DNA of 8,752 bases, taken from NCBI GenBank assembly GCA_017991275.1, contig JAGNMH010000022.1:1-8752 (forward strand), written 5' to 3'. Within the stretch, counting starts at the first letter, position 1, and each line of letters starts with the position of its first letter. Origin of the DNA: Acidobacteriota bacterium (GTDB taxonomy: Bacteria; Acidobacteriota; Blastocatellia; RBC074). This document shows, piece after piece, positions 6,301-8,752 of this stretch. The position numbers and the translations under genes were made by a program. Under the pieces are notes generated by a model. That model ran no database searches and was not told the origin of the DNA. It saw only the letters and a program-made list of their open reading frames with translations.

Positions 6301-6798
6301 TTACTTCTTGCGCTCCAAATTAAGTGTCAGCGCTTCGTCCTTGTCGCCCTCGCGCCAGGCCCAAATCATTGTCACATGGTCGTTGTCCTGAAACTTCACC
6401 GTCAGGCTGTGAATGTGACCATCGGTCGGTTTCTTCAAGTTGGTGGCATCCACGAATTTGAAATCCAAAGTTTTGATTTCGCCAGCCGGAACTTCGGCGC
6501 GCATGCGCGGCTGATTCCCGGCGGAACAGTAATGCGTCATCGCCAAACTGTCGCCGTCACGGTGATACACGCTAACCATCTCCGGTTCGTTCGGAGGCAT
6601 CATCGTTTCGATAATAGTCGAACCGCCGGACGCCAATCGGAAAGTAACTTTCCCGCCTGAACCATCCGAAGCCTTTCTTTCCCATTCGCCAACCAGGGCT
6701 TTCAGTTTGTCAAAAGCCGGAGCCGCTTTGCTTTGAGCTTGCGCCGACACTGTCAGCGAAGCGATTGCCAACAACAGAATCAGGAAATTGCGTTTCAT
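6301..6798 (-). CDS. secreted small protein, lipocalin/DUF1579-like, function unknown
   Basis: The 165-residue protein begins with a clear Sec signal peptide: MKRN, a hydrophobic core FLILLLAIASLTV (5-17), and a signal peptidase I site after A19-Q20-A21. The mature part looks like one antiparallel beta-barrel domain. It opens with FDKLKALVGEWE (29-40), the GxW-type start seen in lipocalin-like and DUF1579-like families. It then has a GGSTIIETM strand (58-66), MVSVYHRDGDSLAMTHYC (74-91) and a closing strand MIWAWREGDKDEALTLNLER. The HYC-x3-NQPRM stretch (89-99) looks conserved-family-like and holds the only Cys. I cannot assign a reaction or ligand. A good ribosome binding site (AAAGGAGC, 6 nt before ATG 6798) supports the start. 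The gene lies 148 nt after the permease, with two repeat copies between them. It could be co-transcribed or have its own unrecognised promoter. Confidence 0.8.
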   Translation of the reverse strand: MKRNFLILLLAIASLTVSAQAQSKAAPAFDKLKALVGEWERKASDGSGGKVTFRLASGGSTIIETMMPPNEPEMVSVYHRDGDSLAMTHYCSAGNQPRMRAEVPAGEIKTLDFKFVDATNLKKPTDGHIHSLTVKFQDNDHVTMIWAWREGDKDEALTLNLERKK

Positions 6799-6815
6799 GG
6801 TTTTGCTCCTTTTGA

Positions 6816-6862
6816 AAAGTTCGTAGTCCCGCTTTTAAGCGGAACAGGGACGTTTCTCTTTT
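6816..6862 (+). repeat. dispersed palindromic repeat, copy A
   Basis: It begins AAAGTTCGTAGTCCCGC and carries the palindrome CCGCTTTTAAGCGG at 6829-6842, then GAACAGGGACG and a T-rich end. The first 38 positions differ from copy C (8659-8706) at only four places, two of which form a compensated base pair in the stem. On the minus strand the hairpin lies just upstream of the ribosome binding site of the 6301-6798 gene, so it could be in that gene's leader. Confidence 0.75.
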
Positions 6863-6898
6863 CAGAAGGAAAAGCTTTCTGTACCTGGCTTCCTACTT

Positions 6899-6939
6899 AA
6901 AAAAGAAATACACCCCGTTCCGCCTGAAGGCGGGACTAC
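6899..6939 (-). repeat. dispersed palindromic repeat, copy B (inverted)
   Basis: Read on the minus strand it gives GTAGTCCCGCCTTCAGGCGG, then AACGGGGTGTATTTC and a T run. This is the same unit as copies A and C in the opposite orientation. The palindrome is at 6920-6933. It starts 8 nt after the permease stop and, with copy A, makes an inverted pair separated by about 36 nt. Confidence 0.75.
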
Positions 6940-6946
6940 ATGCGTT

Positions 6947-8569
6947 TTAACGCGGAATGATCCACGGCATCAGGTAAGCGTAAACCATAACGATCACGCC
7001 AACCATCGCTGCCAACACAATGCTATGCCAGAAAACGGCTTTGAAGATCGCCGCTTCGTTGCCTGTCTGCTGCGTAGCCGAACTGGAAACGACGATTGAT
7101 TGAGCATCAATCATTTTGCCCATCACTCCGCCTGCCGAATTGGCCGCGCCCATCAGAATCGGGCTTAGATTTAACTGCTCGGCTGTGACTTTCTGCAAAT
7201 TGCCGAACAGAGCATTCGACCCGGCGTCGGTTCCGGTCAAGGCTACGCCCAACCAGCCCAGCATTGTTCCGAAGAATGGAAACAGCCAGCCGGTTCCGGT
7301 CAGACTCAACCCCAGCACGGTGTCCATTCCGCCGTAGCGCGTGACATAAGCCAGCCCGACCATAAAGCTAATGGCCAGCAACGAAGGAATCATTTCAACC
7401 AGAGTCCGGCCAAAAATCTTCAGCGCGCGAGTCAGCGATAGCCCCAGGAACAAAGCCGAAAGCAGCGCGCCGATAAAAACTGCGGTTCCGGGAATAGCGA
7501 TGAAATTCAGATCAACTATCGCGCCTTCAGGCGTAGGCACAGGCGCAACCGGCGCAACTTTCATCACCGCGTTATGCAGCATAGGCATTGGAATTTTCAG
7601 CGAACTGAAAATCGCGTACTTGTTGATCTTCGGGTAGCTGGCAAAAAAGATCAGAACCGAAGCAAGTATGAACGGCGACCAGGCCTTCAGTACTGCAATT
7701 GCCGAATGCTTGGTGATAAGCGAGGAATGCTCGGCTCCATCCAGCCGCATTTCCTTTGCGGGTTGCCAGAACTTCAGGAACGCGACCATCACCAGCAGAG
7801 AAAAGACCGCTGAAATCACATCCACCAACCCGGCTTCCTGATAATTCGACCAGTAAAACTGCATTCCGGCGAAAGACAATCCGCTGACCAGCAGAGCCGG
7901 CCAGACTTCAAAAGTTTCTTTCCACCCGACCATGCTTCGCACCAGCCAGAACGGCAGAATCAACGACATGGGCGGCAGAATCCGTCCGGCCATTGCGCTG
8001 AAATGCATGATTGGAAGTCCGGTCACTTCGGCCAGCACGCGAATCGGATTGCCCACGCCGCCCCAGGCCACCGGAGCCGTGTTGGCGATCAAACACAAAG
8101 TCGCCGCTTGAAACGGAGGGAAGCCCAGCCCGATCAAAAACGAACCGGCGATTGCCACAGGAGCGCCGCCTCCGCCAGTGCCTTCCAGAAAAGCTCCGAA
8201 GCAGAAAGCGATCAACACCAGTTGCAATCGCTTGTCCGACGAAAGCCCGGCGATTGATTGTTTCATGATGTCGAACTGGCCGGTTTCGACTGCGATGTTG
8301 TACAAAAAGATCGAAGCGACAATCACCCAGGCGATGCGGATCATTCCGAAAATGACTCCGTGCCCGGCGGCTGCGACAACCAACACCGCAGGCATTTTGA
8401 AAACCAGCAGCGCCAAAGTCACGGCCATCAACATTCCGGCCAAAGCCGAAACCCAAACTCGCGCTTTCAAAACAACCAGCACGAATAACAAAGTCAGTAC
8501 GGGCAAAGCAGCTACAGCAGTAGACAGCGGCCACGAATTAAACGGGTCGTAAACCTGGTTCCAGGTCAT
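6947..8569 (-). CDS. lctP: LctP-family L-lactate/glycolate permease
   Basis: The 540-residue protein is a many-times membrane-spanning carrier, close in length to E. coli LldP (551). LctP-family permeases import L-lactate, D-lactate or glycolate with protons across the inner membrane. Family landmarks are present in order: the opening WNQVYDPFNSWPLS (3-16), AVETGQFDIMKQSI (93-106), FGAFLEGTGGGGAPVAI (124-140), NTAPVAWGGVGNPI (163-176), TGTDAGSNALFGNLQ (445-459) and ANSAGGVMGKMIDAQSI (476-492). The Gly run GTGGGG replaces the GAAGFG of LldP. Hydrophobic segments cover most of the chain from about 17 to 535, with a long soluble loop near 268-292 and another near 325-350. The start at 8569 has GGAG about 10 nt upstream. 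No lactate dehydrogenase or regulator is in view, so the true substrate is open. Repeats of one family lie on both sides. Confidence 0.93.
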   Translation of the reverse strand: MTWNQVYDPFNSWPLSTAVAALPVLTLLFVLVVLKARVWVSALAGMLMAVTLALLVFKMPAVLVVAAAGHGVIFGMIRIAWVIVASIFLYNIAVETGQFDIMKQSIAGLSSDKRLQLVLIAFCFGAFLEGTGGGGAPVAIAGSFLIGLGFPPFQAATLCLIANTAPVAWGGVGNPIRVLAEVTGLPIMHFSAMAGRILPPMSLILPFWLVRSMVGWKETFEVWPALLVSGLSFAGMQFYWSNYQEAGLVDVISAVFSLLVMVAFLKFWQPAKEMRLDGAEHSSLITKHSAIAVLKAWSPFILASVLIFFASYPKINKYAIFSSLKIPMPMLHNAVMKVAPVAPVPTPEGAIVDLNFIAIPGTAVFIGALLSALFLGLSLTRALKIFGRTLVEMIPSLLAISFMVGLAYVTRYGGMDTVLGLSLTGTGWLFPFFGTMLGWLGVALTGTDAGSNALFGNLQKVTAEQLNLSPILMGAANSAGGVMGKMIDAQSIVVSSSATQQTGNEAAIFKAVFWHSIVLAAMVGVIVMVYAYLMPWIIPR

Positions 8570-8658
8570 TGCGGGGAAGCTCCTTAAAGTTCAGGATTTG
8601 AAAAACGGTGAGCGGATTGTACTCAGGAAGGCTGAAGAGTGCGATGGCTGTTCCGCTT

Positions 8659-8706
8659 AAAGTTCGTAGTCCCGCCTTAAGGCGGAACAGGGGCGTATTT
8701 CTTTTT
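8659..8706 (+). repeat. dispersed palindromic repeat, copy C
   Basis: It begins AAAGTTCGTAGTCCCGC and contains a perfect 14-bp palindrome, CCGCCTTAAGGCGG (8672-8685), then AACAGGGGCGTATTTC and a T run. Immediately before it, GTTCCGC (8650-8656) looks like a leftover of an inverted copy and can pair with GCGGAAC (8682-8688) as an alternative stem. It lies about 90 bp upstream of the permease start. Confidence 0.75.
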
Positions 8707-8752
8707 AGGCAGAGAACTCGACTATTGACGGTTTCCTTTGGAAAAGTGAAAC

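Noticed and set aside
6131..6391. A plus-strand ORF of 86 codons between the sigma gene and the secreted protein
   Set aside because: It runs through the terminator hairpin and into the antisense of a gene with a signal peptide; it shows no ribosome binding site or recognised motif.
7698..7735. A short imperfect duplication (CATTC...CATTC) in the permease loop, possibly an inserted minisatellite
   Set aside because: Only two short similar stretches are present in a variable soluble loop; chance is sufficient.
7908..8534. A 208-codon minus-strand reading inside the permease gene
   Set aside because: It overlaps conserved LctP motifs in the correct frame; its composition (Arg/Gly/His-rich) is that of an out-of-frame translation.
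6947..8569. The permease as cargo of a mobile element bounded by inverted repeat copies B and C
   Set aside because: The gene is a normal full-length carrier, no target-site duplication or transposase is visible, and the repeats look like a dispersed REP-like family.
8616..8621. TACAAT on the minus strand as a permease promoter -10 box
   Set aside because: No acceptable -35 box lies 15-19 nt upstream, so the match alone is weak.

Overview
The window most likely comes from a member of the Acidobacteriota (Blastocatellia-like), a placement inferred from gene style only. The clues are a Sig-70_X6-type ECF sigma factor overlapping a membrane Ser/Thr kinase with a periplasmic TPR tail, moderate GC content, and a dispersed palindromic GTAGTCCCGCC repeat family. 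No rRNA, tRNA, CRISPR array, transposase or phage gene is visible. Every intergenic gap is shorter than 300 bp.

Layout, left to right. (1) 1-401, minus: the N-terminal part of an RNase R-like exoribonuclease that runs off the left edge. (2) 443-1310, plus: a divergent two-gene unit with a sigma70-like promoter, a Nudix hydrolase and a Dabb-domain protein. It ends at a hairpin (1337-1380) placed to serve both converging transcription units. (3) 6115 down to 1399, minus: a four-gene unit reading ECF sigma factor, kinase-TPR protein (41-nt overlap), then two small related beta-sandwich proteins of unknown function. A near-consensus promoter precedes the sigma gene. (4) 6301-6798, minus: a secreted small protein of unknown function followed by a canonical intrinsic terminator (6242-6271). 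(5) 6947-8569, minus: an LctP-family lactate/glycolate permease. Copies of a roughly 45-bp palindromic repeat lie on both sides of it (8659-8706 upstream; 6899-6939 and 6816-6862 downstream).

How the genes may work together. The sigma-kinase overlap suggests that the kinase controls its partner sigma factor. The kinase has a cytoplasmic catalytic domain, one membrane segment, and a FlgO/TolB-like plus TPR region outside the membrane, which is a plausible sensor layout. The two downstream proteins share a cupredoxin-like sequence pattern but lack copper ligands, and one has a hydrophobic C-terminal tail. They are the least explained part of the window and could be outputs, substrates or regulators of the kinase; this is inference. 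The other genes are ordinary housekeeping or transport functions.
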